Shown here: piece by piece, positions 35,301-47,450 of the stretch
Layout of the letters: every line of letters begins with the position of its first letter
Numbering within the stretch: the first letter of the stretch is position 1
Origin: Lotus japonicus
Lineage: Eukaryota > Streptophyta > Magnoliopsida > Fabales > Fabaceae
NCBI RefSeq assembly: GCF_012489685.1
Contig: NC_080041.1
Location: forward strand, 98,133,205-98,197,204
Length of the DNA: 64,000 nt
Reading direction: 5' to 3'
Program-made: the position numbers and the translations under genes
The notes under the pieces: generated by a model
What the model saw: the letters and a program-made list of their open reading frames with translations, nothing else
The model's database searches: none
Told to the model about the DNA's origin: nothing

Positions 35301-38300
35301 ATGCTTTCCATATTGGAAGCTAATATTTGCTTCCTAGTTTCTAGATACATCAAAATTTGCAGAGCATTATATGTACTTTTTTTTGGCTTATCTTATTAAG
35401 AAAGCTTAGCTACTTCAGATTCTGGTATATTTTTATCATCACCTAGTGGAGCATAGACTTAAAAAGAATCAACTGTGTACGTATGATGTATGTGCATAGA
35501 TATAGCATTGAACACAATGGATTAATATAAACATTTATGAAATCAGTTATGTTCTAAATGAAAATAAACATTGGTAACTAAGATATTCTTATAATCCGGG
35601 TTAGGACTTACGCAACCCTATATTATATGCGAGGATTGCTCTACCTTATATAAGGATTTATTTAGACATATCTCTAGTCAATGTAAGACTTCTCAACACA
35701 CTCCCTCTAGCCTATGACTGGACATTTTGAGCGTGTAGTTTGTAGCAGGACTGACATCTGCGATTGACCAATTTATGGGTGGTCTCCAATAATCGGATCT
35801 AGGATAGTCTCTAATACCATCTTAGCATTCAAATATATTCTAGTATCTGGTCTTTTTACCTAACTATGTTTCTTGTGTAAGAATAAAAAAATGCTATCAT
35901 CCTCTTTCTTGACTAACCGCCTAAAAAGTATATAAAGGTGTGACTCAAAAGGGAGTTTCTTGCAGTTAGATTAGTTGAGTATAGTATACTATGTATGCAT
36001 CTGATATTCCGTATCAGAGAAATAAACTTAGATCTACAAAGAAAACATAGATGCATATAAGGACATATTTGTTTGGAAAAGGAATTGCTAATTTTTGTTA
36101 ACTTGACTTTGTTGATGTGGTCAATATATTGATATTGACCTTTTCAGGTTAGGCTCTGCAAGGGCCGTTAATAGGCGCTATATCAGTGACTGTGTGCCAT
36201 TGAAACTTCGGATGCAAGCTTCAGCGGGTTTTGTTAGTGCAAGTGCTCTGGGAATGGCTTGTGGTCCAGCTCTTGCTTGTTTGTTACAGACTAATTTTAA
36301 GATTTACAAGTTCACCATGAATCAAGACACTCTACCTGGATGGGTAATGGCTTTTGCATGGCTTGTTTATCTATTGTGGTTGTGGACTTGTTTCCAGGAA
36401 CCGTCTCGCGAGAATGAAGGAAATTATGTGCCATATCGTGCACAAACTGGTATGTCAGCAATGTTTCTTGTACTCTTTTACTTACACGGATGTCACTAAT
36501 TAAGAATGCAATATGCTTATGTTGTTTTATATTTCATTCTTAATTAGATTTTTTGCATTTGGTCTAAATGAATAGGACAAGCAGTGCATATTGCAGTTGA
36601 GAATGGGCATACACAACCTTTACTTATGAATTTAGAAGCAAAGGAGAAGGATGAAGACAGAGAAGAAGGAGAAGAAGAATATGATGATGCTAAAGAATCT
36701 CAGAAGCCTGTTACTTCTATTGTGATGGCATTTAAGTTACTCACCCCATCGGTAAAGGTGAGAAACTCGTGATGACTTTTATGCAAATCTTTGAGAGTTT
36801 ATGTAAATAGTTTCTAACGTATTTATAAGCCGTTTTGAGAATATTTTCATAAGCTTCCAAGATTAACTTATTAATATGGGTTTAAATTTCCTATAACATA
36901 TTTTGAGCTTATTCCAATAAGCTTCTTAAACTCACCCTGACTAAGTGCTTATTGCCATACTGTTTACTCAAATTCACCCAAAATACACATTCAAGAATAG
37001 TAACTTGAATTGCTGAGTTTGAATTTACAAGGGATAAATATAGTTTCATTTAGATGATGTGATACACTAATAGTAAGAGATTTGGAATTTCAGTTAAAGG
37101 GTAAGCCTCAGTCAGATTTGTGAAAATATATTTATAGACTGTGATTCCGTGAAAGAACAAATTTAAATTTTTTCTTCATATCTGTTTTTTCTTTTTGAAC
37201 CTTCTTCAAAATGAACATGAAAAAGTAGTCCTGTTAGTTATAATAGTATGAAGTATGACTCAATGTTTTGCACTAACTGTGGATATTTTTATCAGGTTCA
37301 ATTATTTGTGTATTTTATGCTCAAGTATGCAATGGAGATCATACTTGCTGAATCAAGCCTTATTACCGAATACTATTTCGTTTGGTCAACCAGCAAAGTA
37401 GCCATTTTCCTTGCATGCCTTGGTCTTACTGTGCTTCCTGTAAATATCATTGTAGGAAACTACATCAGCAACATGTTTGAAGAAAGGTAGACCTTCAACT
37501 AATATCTTAAAAGTAAAAATTAATTTGTAATACTCAGTATTTATGTTTTATGGCTAGAGGGACCGTTAAGAATGAACCATATTCCATTTAAAGTATACCA
37601 GACCTTTATTACACACACGAGCGCACACACACAGGCATATATGTTTGTGCTCGGCCTAACTCATCTCCAAAACCTAACTCATAATGTGAGGATTGCCAAA
37701 GCCTTTATAACTTCAGTCATGTCTCTAGTTGATGTGAGATCTTAACACACTCCTTTTATGCCATGGTTGAACATTTGGAGCGTGGAGTTTGTAAAACTGA
37801 CTGCAATGAAGGTGGAAATTCAGGGGATGATCACAATGAAAGCCGAATTTTGGGTTCAATATTAGATCTAAAATAGACTCTGATATCGAGTTGGAAATGA
37901 TGAAAACTTGGAGTTATTTATGAATCATTCATGTCAAGAACCAATTATCCCAAAAACTTAAGCTATTGAGTAAAAGACTTTGAATGATTCTATATTATAT
38001 TTCTAACACGCCCCCTCACGCAAGAGCTCACTTGGGCTTAAAGCGTTGACAATACACAACCCACCTGACATTCCACTTTTTATATTAGAAGAATTTGTGG
38101 CGGCAAATATCGAACTCTAGACCACTAGTCATAGAGACTTTGATATCATGTCAAGAACCAATTATCCCAAAAGAAAATACCCATGTCTTAAAAGTTAGCT
38201 GCTAAACTAATGATACAATAATAACTTCCAATTTAGACTTTATAACAGCAAAAAAATTGTACTAAATTCCTAGGGATCCTCAAAATATCCACTGTGAACA

Positions 38301-39892
38301 GTTATTTAGTCTTTAATCCTCAAGCTCTAGGATTTGATTTTTATTAAGAAATCTTTTAAGTTGCTCATAGGTTGATGCACATTTTAGAAATAGACTTTGA
38401 GCCTTTAGATACAGGCTTATTTGTAGCTTGTATACTAGAAAAACACTAAATAAACTCCAATAAGTGCTATTTGGTTTGCATCCAAACGGGTTCTTTGCAC
38501 CACATTTATAATTTGTCCATTTTAGAAATCTTTCCTCTTTCTCTATTATTATCTGATCCATAAGATCTTTCTTTTCTGATGTGTTTGTACTTGCAGGCAA
38601 GTTCTACTGACATCAGAAATCATGGTTTGCATTGGACTACTCCTAAGCTTCCATACAATAATCCCTTATTCAGCAACTCAATATGTAGGATCAGCCCTTA
38701 TCACATTTGTGTTTGCTGAAGTTCTTGAAGGTAATTTATTCTCATACTATATAGTAATAAATAAAACAAACATGGATAGAAGAATTCAGACAACTTTGCA
38801 TCATCACCAGATAAAAACAACACTGCTTAAACTAATCTGATGACTATGAACAGGTACATAGTTTGTAACCACCATGCAATAAGTATTGGTTATGTTGTGG
38901 TATGAGGGTATATCTCAGGGTTATGGTATGAGAGGGGCATGGTCATGGGCATATTTTTAAAACCACATTGGATGAGGAGCAAACCATATTAGTGAAGGAC
39001 ACCACATCTTTCACCCAAAACCTTAAGGCAATGGGTGTATGAGTTCTTTCACTAACAAACTATTTATCACACCCATTTTTATTCAATGTTAGACTTCTTT
39101 ATTTTTTATTTTTATTTCTTGATCACATTTTAAGAATTCCTAACATATTGCACAAACAAAGTCTACCAATCTTTCGTGTACTCTTCAATGTTACTAGTTC
39201 CGGTACCTAGACCAAATGATACAATACAAGCACAAGTTCCTAGATTCATGGAGATATAGAACAACGTATAAGTTATCTTGCTTGCAGATCCACCATGTGA
39301 GTCTCCAACAATTTTTTAAATAATTACATATCCGATTTGACCTATAAACAGCTTGGTGGTTTCTTATTGAGGATAAAAAAAGGGAACAAATGGATTGTTT
39401 TACAAGTTAACTGATAATTTATATTGTCACTCATTGGCCATAAGTTAATAGTCTACTTTAAGTGATAATCTTTCAGGTTGATGCCTTTTCTTCCCATATG
39501 AGAAAGTTTTGGATCCATTTTTTTGCTTCATCATCCTTCGCTAGATAATGACATGCTTTGATATTTAATTTGTTTCTCATCTTTTTCTGAAATCTGAAGA
39601 AGAAATTTGCTTCTTGAACATGGCTTCATATTTTGTTTGCTTGATCAATCCAGGAGTGAACCTTTCACTTCTATCAAAAGTTATGTCGTCAAGGCTTTCT
39701 CGGGGAACCTTTAATGGAGGATTACTGTCAACAGAAGCAGGAACTCTAGCACGAGTAATCGCAGATGCAACGATAACAATCGCGGGGTATCTGAGTGAAA
39801 GTAAACTCCTGAATGCCACCTTACTCCCTGCACTCCTCATCTGCATCTCATCCATTCTTGCTACCTGCTACACCTACAACTCTCTCTATTAG
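32392..39892 (+). CDS. SPX-MFS vacuolar phosphate transporter (PHT5/VPT family)
   Basis: Ten coding exons: 32392-32444, 32992-33112, 33638-33949, 34112-34225, 34809-35263, 36148-36449, 36576-36757, 37296-37486, 38597-38730 and 39654-39892. All are GT-AG and in phase, giving 700 aa, the family's usual length. Residues 1-200 form the SPX domain: [20 protein letters not shown], then [11 protein letters not shown], and later [20 protein letters not shown]. These carry the Tyr/Lys cluster that binds inositol pyrophosphates in this family. The MFS part follows, from about residue 245, with several membrane segments, an R-Y-I-S-D motif, and an acidic cytosolic loop ([16 protein letters not shown], about 476-491) midway. 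Family role: phosphate loading into the vacuole. The introns hold TRIM remnants. No break is seen. The paralogue number cannot be assigned without alignment. Confidence 0.95.
34380..34727 (+). mobile_element. TRIM-like retroelement remnant in an SPX-MFS intron
   Basis: TGGTATCAGAGC (34507-34518) is the initiator Met-tRNA primer-binding site. A purine tract, TGAGGGGGC, precedes a 3' LTR-like block starting TGTCAGAAACATAATATG (34650-34727). The sequence before the primer site ends AGTCAGGCCTAAACC and would be 5' LTR, but it does not match the 3' block, so the element is composite or badly decayed. It has no coding capacity. Confidence 0.5.
35540..35830 (-). mobile_element. TRIM-like remnant in an SPX-MFS intron
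   Basis: The segment shares its layout with 37640-37915: GTCAATGTAAGACTTCTCAA, then a CACTCCCTCTAGCC block, then GGACATTTTGAGCGTGTAG, ending in CTCTAATACCA, a decayed inverse primer-binding site (intact form GCTCTGATACCA). Orientation is therefore minus. No open frame is present. Confidence 0.45.
37640..37915 (-). mobile_element. TRIM-like remnant, second copy of the 35540 type
   Basis: GTTGATGTGAGATCTTAACA, CACTCCTTTTATGCC and AACATTTGGAGCGTGGAG occur in the same order as in the 35540-35830 copy. It ends near CTCTGATATCG, a mutated inverse primer site. It lies directly beside the TRIM at 37932. Confidence 0.45.
37932..38175 (-). mobile_element. TRIM retroelement with recognisable LTRs
   Basis: A 77-bp LTR (37932-38008) runs from TGTCAAGAACCAATTATCCC to TATATTTCTAACA on the plus strand. 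A second, truncated copy starts at 38149 with the same 25 bases. Between them are CGCCCCCTCACGCAAGAGC (inverse of a purine tract) and TTTGATATCA (inverse, decayed primer site). The orientation is minus. The LTR is related to 34650-34727 and to 45726-45801. Confidence 0.65.
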
Positions 39893-40114
39893 TTTAATAG
39901 TTGTTAACCTTAAGAATCTGAAAATGTATATATTAATGGGACAAATATTTGCTCAATTTCTTAGGAGAATATGATGTAGCTTTTAGTGGTTTTATTGGTG
40001 TCGGTTACATGTTTAGGAGTAAGTAGCTGCACTTCCTAGTTCAGGCATTTATGCGATAGTTTTTGCTCTATGAGCTGCTTCTTGTTGAGAAAAATAAGTG
40101 TCAGGTTTCAAAGC

Positions 40115-40120
40115 AATAAA
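40115..40120 (+). terminator. Poly(A) signal AATAAA of the SPX-MFS gene
   Basis: AATAAA lies about 220 bp after the SPX-MFS stop codon and is followed by a T/G-rich stretch (GTTCAGTTTTTGTTGC), a layout typical of a plant 3' end. Confidence 0.5.
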
Positions 40121-40479
40121 AGTTCAGTTTTTGTTGCTTCTCTTATTTTGTTTTATCTTCCTTTATATAGTTATAAAACACTGCTCATTGATCAGTTATC
40201 AGAATTGAAAATGTTGTATTAGCCAGTGTCAGCAGATACCTAAATGAGGTATAATCTCTCTGGATAATGTAGGAAGAAGATCTTCTTTTCCAAATAACCT
40301 TCTTCCCTTGAAGTTGATATATTTTAAACAGAAAATTCACTTAGAATTCAGGTTGGGCCTAACTCTATCCCAAAATCTAGCTCATAGGTGATGATTTTCC
40401 TCTTATTTATGAGGACCTTTTTAGCCAGACACTGCCACAAAGCTCAAAAGAACTTGATTTTAAGAAGAAAGCATGAAAG

Positions 40480-42870
40480 AAAGAAAATTTATGGAATTGT
40501 TGGTCAAAAGAGAATGTTAAACTACATGATGATGACCCAAATATGCCACATGGGTTATATGTATAGCACAACAAATCTCTATAAAACAAGGTTAAATCTG
40601 AATGTTCTTCCCATAACATTAAAAACATCATTTGTATATTCTGATTCACCAGAGCATGAGGGAAAAACACCTTAAAAAGTTGAACACCGAGCATAAATCG
40701 TTCAAAAGTCTATAAACGTTCAAATGATAGAAATATGAAGACATTGTTCTCTTGAGAAAAGCAAACAAGGTTTCAAACCGCTCTAGAGCAAGCTAGATCG
40801 TTGGTTATGTCCTTCACCATAGTACCCACAATACTTTGTGCTTATTAAAAAAAAAACCCACAATACTTTGTCTTCTTCTCTTGAGAAACAAGTACTCCAT
40901 CCTAAAAATCAAGAGTAAGATAACATAGTAACTATATTATATAATAGCCCATGCTTGCCAACAATGTCATATGTCAAATTATTTGTAACTAGTAAAGCTC
41001 ATTTTCCTCCAAAAATCTCATTCTCCACTTTATGGTAAGTTTCACACTCGAACTCATTCTTGTCATTTTTAGCAGATTTCAATGTGTTCTCAATTTAATT
41101 TTCATTTACAATCCATCATTAACTAACGTTTTAGACATTGTTAAATGGGAAACTCGAAATGACTCACCTGTCTCTCTTTCCTAACTACTTATGTTTAACA
41201 TTTAATACTTCTATTATTATTGCTTGATGCGTTTACTATGCATGCAAACTTTTATTTAGTTGTTGTTTGATACTAAATTTCATTCTAAATCCACAACACC
41301 GCGAGGGTTATAGTAATTGTTAAAAGCTGAGAAAATGCAGCTCACACTGAGTATAGTACCACCCTGCAACTAATAGGAATATCACGGTTCAAACATGTGT
41401 GTCCGCGCAGGCAGAGATGGATCCAGGAATTTTATGTTGTGGGGGCAAAATTATTTTCACACTTATAATAGATTTCTATGTTGTAAGCATTGATATTACA
41501 GTTAAAGTGGCGCAGCGGATCATGAGGCTTTGCATAGTCTAATGGCTAAAGAGAGAGTTTGAGAGTTCACCAAATACATTATTCTAGATAGAATAAGCGA
41601 TTTGAACATCATCTTACGAACATACCACAAAACGTTAAAGCAATGAGTGAGTGAGTCATTCCACTTATAATTTACTCAACTCTTTCTAATGTGAGACTTA
41701 TTTCATCCATACTTTGTTCATTCACGTTTGTACTTCAGCACCTCTCTTTCAAACATTATATATTTTTTAGAATTTGAGAAGGTAAGAGGAAGAAGGAAAG
41801 GAGGGGAAATAAGAAAAAACCAGAGGCATTGTACAAGAGGGTGTCAGATTTTAAGGTTTTCAAAAAATTGAGTAATTAATTTGTTAAACTAAAAACATAA
41901 GAAGCTGAATGAATGTGGGTGGGTGGGAGGCAAATTTCTAAGTGTATCGCTGTGTGGGCAAAAGATCACTAAGTATTATATTTCCATTTATTTAGTGGGT
42001 GCATTATTAGTTACTGAACAGTATAATACTTCATACCTAAATATTTTACTATATTATTAGTAACTTTTATCAAAATCCCATGGGGGCATTTGACCCCATG
42101 TTAAACAACATGGATTCGTCCCTGCGCGTAGGTGACGACAGCTGCATGTTTGGTTGAACTCTTCTTCAGCTACTCTCTTTAAAGCCTATATTCAAAGGTG
42201 GTCATTAAACAAAATGAGGGCAACAAATTATCATACACTAGACTTGTGTAAATAACTAGACTGATCATACATGGTTACTTGGTCAGAGCTAAGAGGAAAC
42301 AAGCAGATTTTAAATACCCATTTTCAGAAGGAAGGTGAAAAGCAAGTCAGTTTTCCAACTTGACCACAATCTTCGCAACATTTGTTAACCACACCATACT
42401 CAATACACATCTTTCTATGGATTCTAGGACCATTCCGAAATACAAACACAATGAAAGATCTTTCTCCAAAGGTAAGAAAAGGAGTGAAACCAAACTACAG
42501 AGGATACAATAGGTGCCAAGTATGATCAATTTGCAAGATAGAGTACTAATATGAGAGTTGATCTTCAAAGAGATCTTTTAGAGATATAATATAAAATAAT
42601 TCATAGTCTTACCGAACAACATAAACTTTTAGAATAATTGGTTGATGACATTTGCTCTTGCATCAAACCAAATATTCTCGGCTTCAAGTGTAGCTTCCTT
42701 GGCCTTGTGCTTCTTACCACCGAAGATGCATGTTCAGACCCCTCTCATTGGTGGGGATGACTCCATCCATTTAGCGGGAATCTCCATCATTCTTCGGCTT
42801 TTTCTCACAAGAAATTGGGAGTCACGAAGAGCGCATTTCTCCCTCGATGAACCTTTTTTGTGCTAAACCA
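40480..42870. repeat. Older, rearranged copy of parts of the tandem-array unit
   Basis: 40600-41410 plus 42125-42150 resemble 49420-50180 (for example TTCAAATGATAGAAATATGA and AATCCACAACACCGCG in both). 42520-42720 resembles 45675-45870 (GATAGAGTACTAATATGAGAG). The order of the two parts is reversed relative to the array, so this is a diverged, shuffled copy. 40121-40480 holds a fragment resembling the 37640 TRIM remnant and no gene. Confidence 0.65.
41412..42124. mobile_element. hAT-like element (0.71 kb) with an empty site elsewhere in the window
   Basis: The ends CAGAGATGGATCCAGG and CATGGATTCGTCCCTG are inverted. The flanks CGCGCAGG (41404-41411) and CGCGTAGG (42125-42132) form an 8-bp target duplication with one mismatch. 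The related sequence at about 50151-50165 (TATGCGCAAGTGACTG) lacks the element and serves as the empty site. Inside is no transposase. Confidence 0.8.
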
Positions 42871-44187
42871 GTATAATGATTAGCATGAGTGGTGTATATC
42901 ATTTTAATTACTCCCTAACCGTAATTATTTTCCACATTTGCTAGCTTGAAACAATTTTGCATTATTAAATGCAATCAGTCATGATGTTCATTAGGTAAAA
43001 TGAGAAACAAGAAACCCGTATTCTATTTTGTATATTGTTTCTAGGGCATATTGACTTTGGGAAGTTTTAGTTAAATAAATGCATTGTTAGCGTATCAGTC
43101 ACTTACTGAGTATAGTAATCACACTTGTAGTTTCTTGTTCCTAAAATAAATATACATTTTACAAAAATAAAACTTCTTAATTCTCCCTAAAATCTAATTT
43201 TTCAACTAGTGAATCTAATTTATTTGAAATACAGTAAGAGTTTAACAATCTCTTGTTACAAGTTAAATTATCAACTATAGAAATAATCAGCGCATCATAA
43301 TCGAGAGTCATTAACAGGAGGTTCCCTGCTTTTCACTTTGCTTCATAGGCATCAGGGTATGACTTAGCCAAGATGACAACTTCATCTTGGTTATTTGTCT
43401 GTTTGAGTTCAACAAGGTCCATAACATGAGGTTGTGGCATATCCTCAATTGCAACCTAGTTCGATTTGGGGTTCAGAGGTAGGTCCATTCACTCCTTCAA
43501 CTGATCTTTGTTATCTTGCTGAAATTGAACCAACTAATAATCAATATCAACTAAGGGAGGGAGTGAATCTACATCTGTACCCCAAAATCGAACCGGGTTG
43601 CAATTGAGAATATCCCACAACCTCATATCATGGTCCCTGCTGAAATCAAAACGGACAAATGACCAATATGAAGTTATCCTGGTGGCTAAGCTAGACCCTA
43701 ATGCTTAAGAAGCAAAGCGAAAAGCAAGGGAACCCGCTGTTAATGACTCTCAATTATGATGTGCTGATTATTTCTAGTTGATAACTGAACTTGTAACAAG
43801 AGATTGTTATACTCTTACTGTATTTTAAATAAATTAGATTCACTAGTTTAAGAAATTGATTTTAGAAAGAATTAAGAAGTTTTTATTTTTGAAAAAAATA
43901 TATTCATTTTAGGAACAAAAAACTACTAGTGTGATTACTATACTCAAGAAGTGATTGATAGGTTAATAATGCATTCATTTAAGTAAAACTTCCCGAAGTC
44001 AATATGCCCTAGAGAAATGGGATACAAAATGTAGCTTTTTTCTTTCTCATTTTACCTAATGAGCAATCAATGACCAATTGCATTTCATATTGCAAAATTG
44101 TTTCAAGCAAGCAAATTTGGAAATTAATTACGGATTGAGAGTAAATAAAAGATAAACACCACTCATGCTAATCATTATGCTGGTGGA
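42862..44187. repeat. 1.3-kb imperfect palindrome
   Basis: Left arm from about 42862 (CAGTATAATGATTAGCATGA) pairs with the right arm ending about 44187 (TCATGCTAATCATTATGCTG). Paired landmarks inside include GAATCTAATTTATTTGAAAT against ATTTTAAATAAATTAGATTC, and GAGGTTGTGGCATATCC against ATATCCCACAACCTC. The arms are about 640 bp; the loop lies near 43505-43545. It does not resemble a known element by its ends. Confidence 0.75.
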
Positions 44188-44854
44188 GCACAAAGAAATT
44201 AATTCAGCAAAGGAGAGAATTAAAAACTCACATCTTTCAACAGAATAAGAGTTGGAAGAGGATCCGCAACCCATAACAGCTCATCAGAATAGCATAATGT
44301 GTCCCATGTGTCCATGTTTGTGTAATACTGCAATCATAATATCGAAGTTGTCATTTAAATGGGTGTGGTGTGCATGTGTGATTCACCGCATGCGCCACCA
44401 ACTCTAAATTATCAAAATAAGGCTTTTGAAAATGGTCCGACTCATGAAGTAATTACTTCATTACATAGTTAAATATAATATAAAATTATTCATGTGTCTT
44501 CACCTAGAAACTTAAGCTTTCCCTATGCTCTCATTAAGTATTCAGATTCTCCACTACCTCACTAAGTATTCAGTTTCTCTTCTCCCTTCCTCCCCCTCTG
44601 TCTTGTAATAGGGGAAAACAATGATTTCTTAGCTACATAGAGGTTGAATGTAGTTTAGCTACTAACATATTCACAAAGAACGTTTATCATGAATATAAAA
44701 AACATCACAAGTTATTTGATATTTTGGCAAAAATATGTGTCTTGGTAGAAAAAGGGGAAGATGGTTAAATTGGTGTGTGACAGAGATTTCCACTCCTTTT
44801 AAGTAGCTGAAGTAACAATTAAGAAAAGATGAGACCATTGAGTAAAAAAAAAAC
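44188..44854. other. Spacer before the tandem array
   Basis: No gene or repeat terminus is recognised here. The sequence is AT-rich. Confidence 0.4.
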
Positions 44855-45015
44855 AGAATTTCAATATGATTGAACACTAAAACAATCAAAGACCAAGTTA
44901 GAAACCTCAGAACCATAGATGCAGGACCAACATTCTTTAGGAGAAGAAAGGAAGACACTTGTTCACTTCTTCAACTTAGAAGCTAGAAGTAGGATCAGCT
45001 AAGGGTAAAGCACCC

Positions 45016-45664
45016 TCATCGAGGCGGCGATGCCCAATCCCCCATAACTAATCCCTGAAAAGCAAATCAACAGCAGTATAAAGAAAATGACAATTTAAAC
45101 TGTGAAAGCAGATAGATTATCAAACATAGAATCATGATTACTATTTAGTACTCTACAACATGCAACATGTGTTTCTGTAATTAAGTTACTTATCCGTAAC
45201 GAACATCAATTCCTTTCATCAGCAAGATGCAATGATATTGGAAAAAAAACGGTATCAAATCTAAATCATGTTATAGGTTAAGAGATCAGCAACCATATCA
45301 AAAAAATAGTAGAATTGATGAATGAATTTGAACATTAATTTCATGTAAATTGAAAATTCCATTCTATATAAGCAAAGCCATTGAAGAAAAAAAGTTTATT
45401 TATGTCCAAATACATGAAAGTGAATACTGCAAATCCAATTTTCAAAAAATTCAGCTGATGGAAATGAAATATGTAACAGACAACAAAAAATGGACTAAAA
45501 CAGTTCCAAGATCATTAAAATTAAAACATACCCAGTAATTGAGTTCAAGAATTCTAGTGATGACAAGTTGATTCAATCAACAAAAAGCTAACCTTAGTAT
45601 GACGATCATGGCACCAGTCAGCTGGCAAGTTAAACCCATGTTCAAACCCTTCCACGACGTCGTC
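45016..45664 (-). pseudogene. Two-exon coding-like fragment, unit 0
   Basis: On the minus strand, a 72-nt exon-like block (45664-45593) ends at donor AAG/GTTAGC, and a 39-nt block (45054-45016) follows an acceptor TTTTCAG. They join in frame as FEHGFNLPADW..., then GLVMGDWASPPR and a stop. Equivalent blocks are at 55562-55491/54949-54911 and 62975-62904/62363-62325. In the second block the differences between units 0 and 1 are silent (GCA/GCC, TCG/TCA). I do not recognise the peptide. A further, stop-containing copy of the first block lies near 46400-46490. It is probably a captured end of a host gene; no 5' part was found. Confidence 0.35.
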
Positions 45665-45725
45665 TCAAACACCAAAATTTGCAAGATAGAGCACTAATAT
45701 GAGAGTTGATCTCCAAAGAGATCTG

Positions 45726-45801
45726 TTAGAAATATAATATAAAACCATTCAGAGTCATTTACCCAACAACTTAAGCTTTTCGGATAATTGGTTTATGACA
45801 T
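45726..45801 (+). mobile_element. TRIM LTR-like block (76 bp)
   Basis: It runs from TGTTAGAAATATAATATA to GGATAATTGGTTTATGACA and matches, in inverse, the LTR at 37932-38008. A diverged copy is at 42577-42653. No primer site follows, and a target duplication is not evident, so it may be a solo LTR or a fragment. The 1080-bp loss in units 1 and 2 begins inside it. Confidence 0.6.
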
Positions 45802-46545
45802 CTGTTTTTGCATCAAACACAATATTCTCAGCTTCAAGTGCAACTTCCTCGGCCTTGTGGTTATTGGTATGTTTGATTTCAACAGGGTCCATAACACGTG
45901 GTTGTGGCATATCCTTGATTGAAACCTAGTTCGATTTGCATTCCATACACAGATTCACCCACTCCCTCAGTTGATCTTGGCTATCTTGCTGGAATTGAAC
46001 CAACTAATAAGCAAAATCCCCGAAGGAAGTGAGTGATTTTGCGTATGAAACTGAAACTGAACCAGGTTGCAATCTAGGATATGTCACAACCTCATATAAT
46101 GGACCTTGATGAAATAAAACAGACAAAAAACCAAGATGAAGTTATCCTGCTCCCTGATGCTTATGAAGCAAAGCACAAATGAGCAAACCTGTTGCCAATT
46201 ACTCTCAATTTGGTGAATGAAGAAATCAAAGAAGGAGTGAATTACATGAATGTAAATACTGGAGAGCAATTTTTCAATAACAATTCAGTTGATGGAACAG
46301 GAAAAACAATCAAGCAGACATCATAAAAGATTAAAAACAGGCCCAGTAATTGAGTTCAAGAACTCTTGTGATGACAAATTGATTCAGTCAACAAAAAACT
46401 AACCTTGGGTTGAGGATCATGGTACTAGTCAGTCGGCAAGTTAAACCCTTGTTCAAACACTTCCATGATGTTGTCTAAAACACCAGAATACACTGCCCTA
46501 GGGTATCAAAGACCGCAACTTTAATCCTGCAATGTTCCAAATAGG

Positions 46546-47450
46546 GTTGTCTATCGGAACGAATACGGTCGGTTTCGGGCATCAGTTTCGTTGTGTGAAA
46601 TCACGAAAACGTAGGCCCGCCACCATTCGTTCACATCACCGGTTTGGTCGGTTCTCAGATTTTACTGGTTGCAGGTGCGTTGGATCAGTTAGACGGTAAC
46701 TGAAAGTAAAATCAAGAGAGAGTTAATACAATACAAGAAAGTAGAAGAGAATGAAGACTCATAATTATCACTGAAATTTCACATTCAATACAAAAGATGA
46801 ACAACCATAACAATTACAGAACCATGGAAATAATCTATCAATTGAAAAAACCCAAATAAATGGAGAAACTCATAAATAGAGATGAACCAATTAGAGGAGC
46901 TCTTAACCAAGAACCAAAGCTGCCTCCACCTTGACGAGATTACCTCTACCGTGTAGAGATCGTAGCTGTCGTAACAAGATCAACTCCTCTTACGATCCGA
47001 TCTGCAACTTCAACTCCTTTGGTAAGATAAAGGAGTAACTTTTGAAGCATGCACACTCAGATATGTGTCAAGGAGAAAGAGACAAGGCAAGGATGACATT
47101 GATGAACAGTGGGAGGAGCATTGATGATGAAGATGGTGAAGACAACTGAAGACAAGGGCTCTTTGAGTGGAAAGGGAGAAAACGAGGGTTGTTGCGGCAA
47201 GGTGGAGAAGAAAAGAGATGAGATTGGCTGGCTAGGTCATGGTGGGTGGAGGGTTCCGCCGGTTTAGGTGGGGAAGTGGGAAGAAGAGAAAAGAAAAAAA
47301 GGTTAAGCTAGGGTTTCAGGAAGTGTGTGACGGCTGGAGAAGAAAAGTGAGATGGTGAGAAGAATTGAGAGGTTAAAAGGATAGGGTTTGCTAGGGATTG
47401 GGCTTGGGCATAGTGGGCTGGTACCCTTCATGATGTTATGTTTTTCAGAA
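46546..47450. other. Unit segment without recognised gene
   Basis: 46546-46700 has hAT-like CG-rich motifs (GGGTTGTCTATCGG, CGGTCGGTTTCGGGC) and is present only in unit 0. 46820-47450 recurs at 55645-56260 and 63057-63660. Its purine-rich strand gives long minus-strand frames that are not conserved between copies. I see no gene. Confidence 0.35.
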
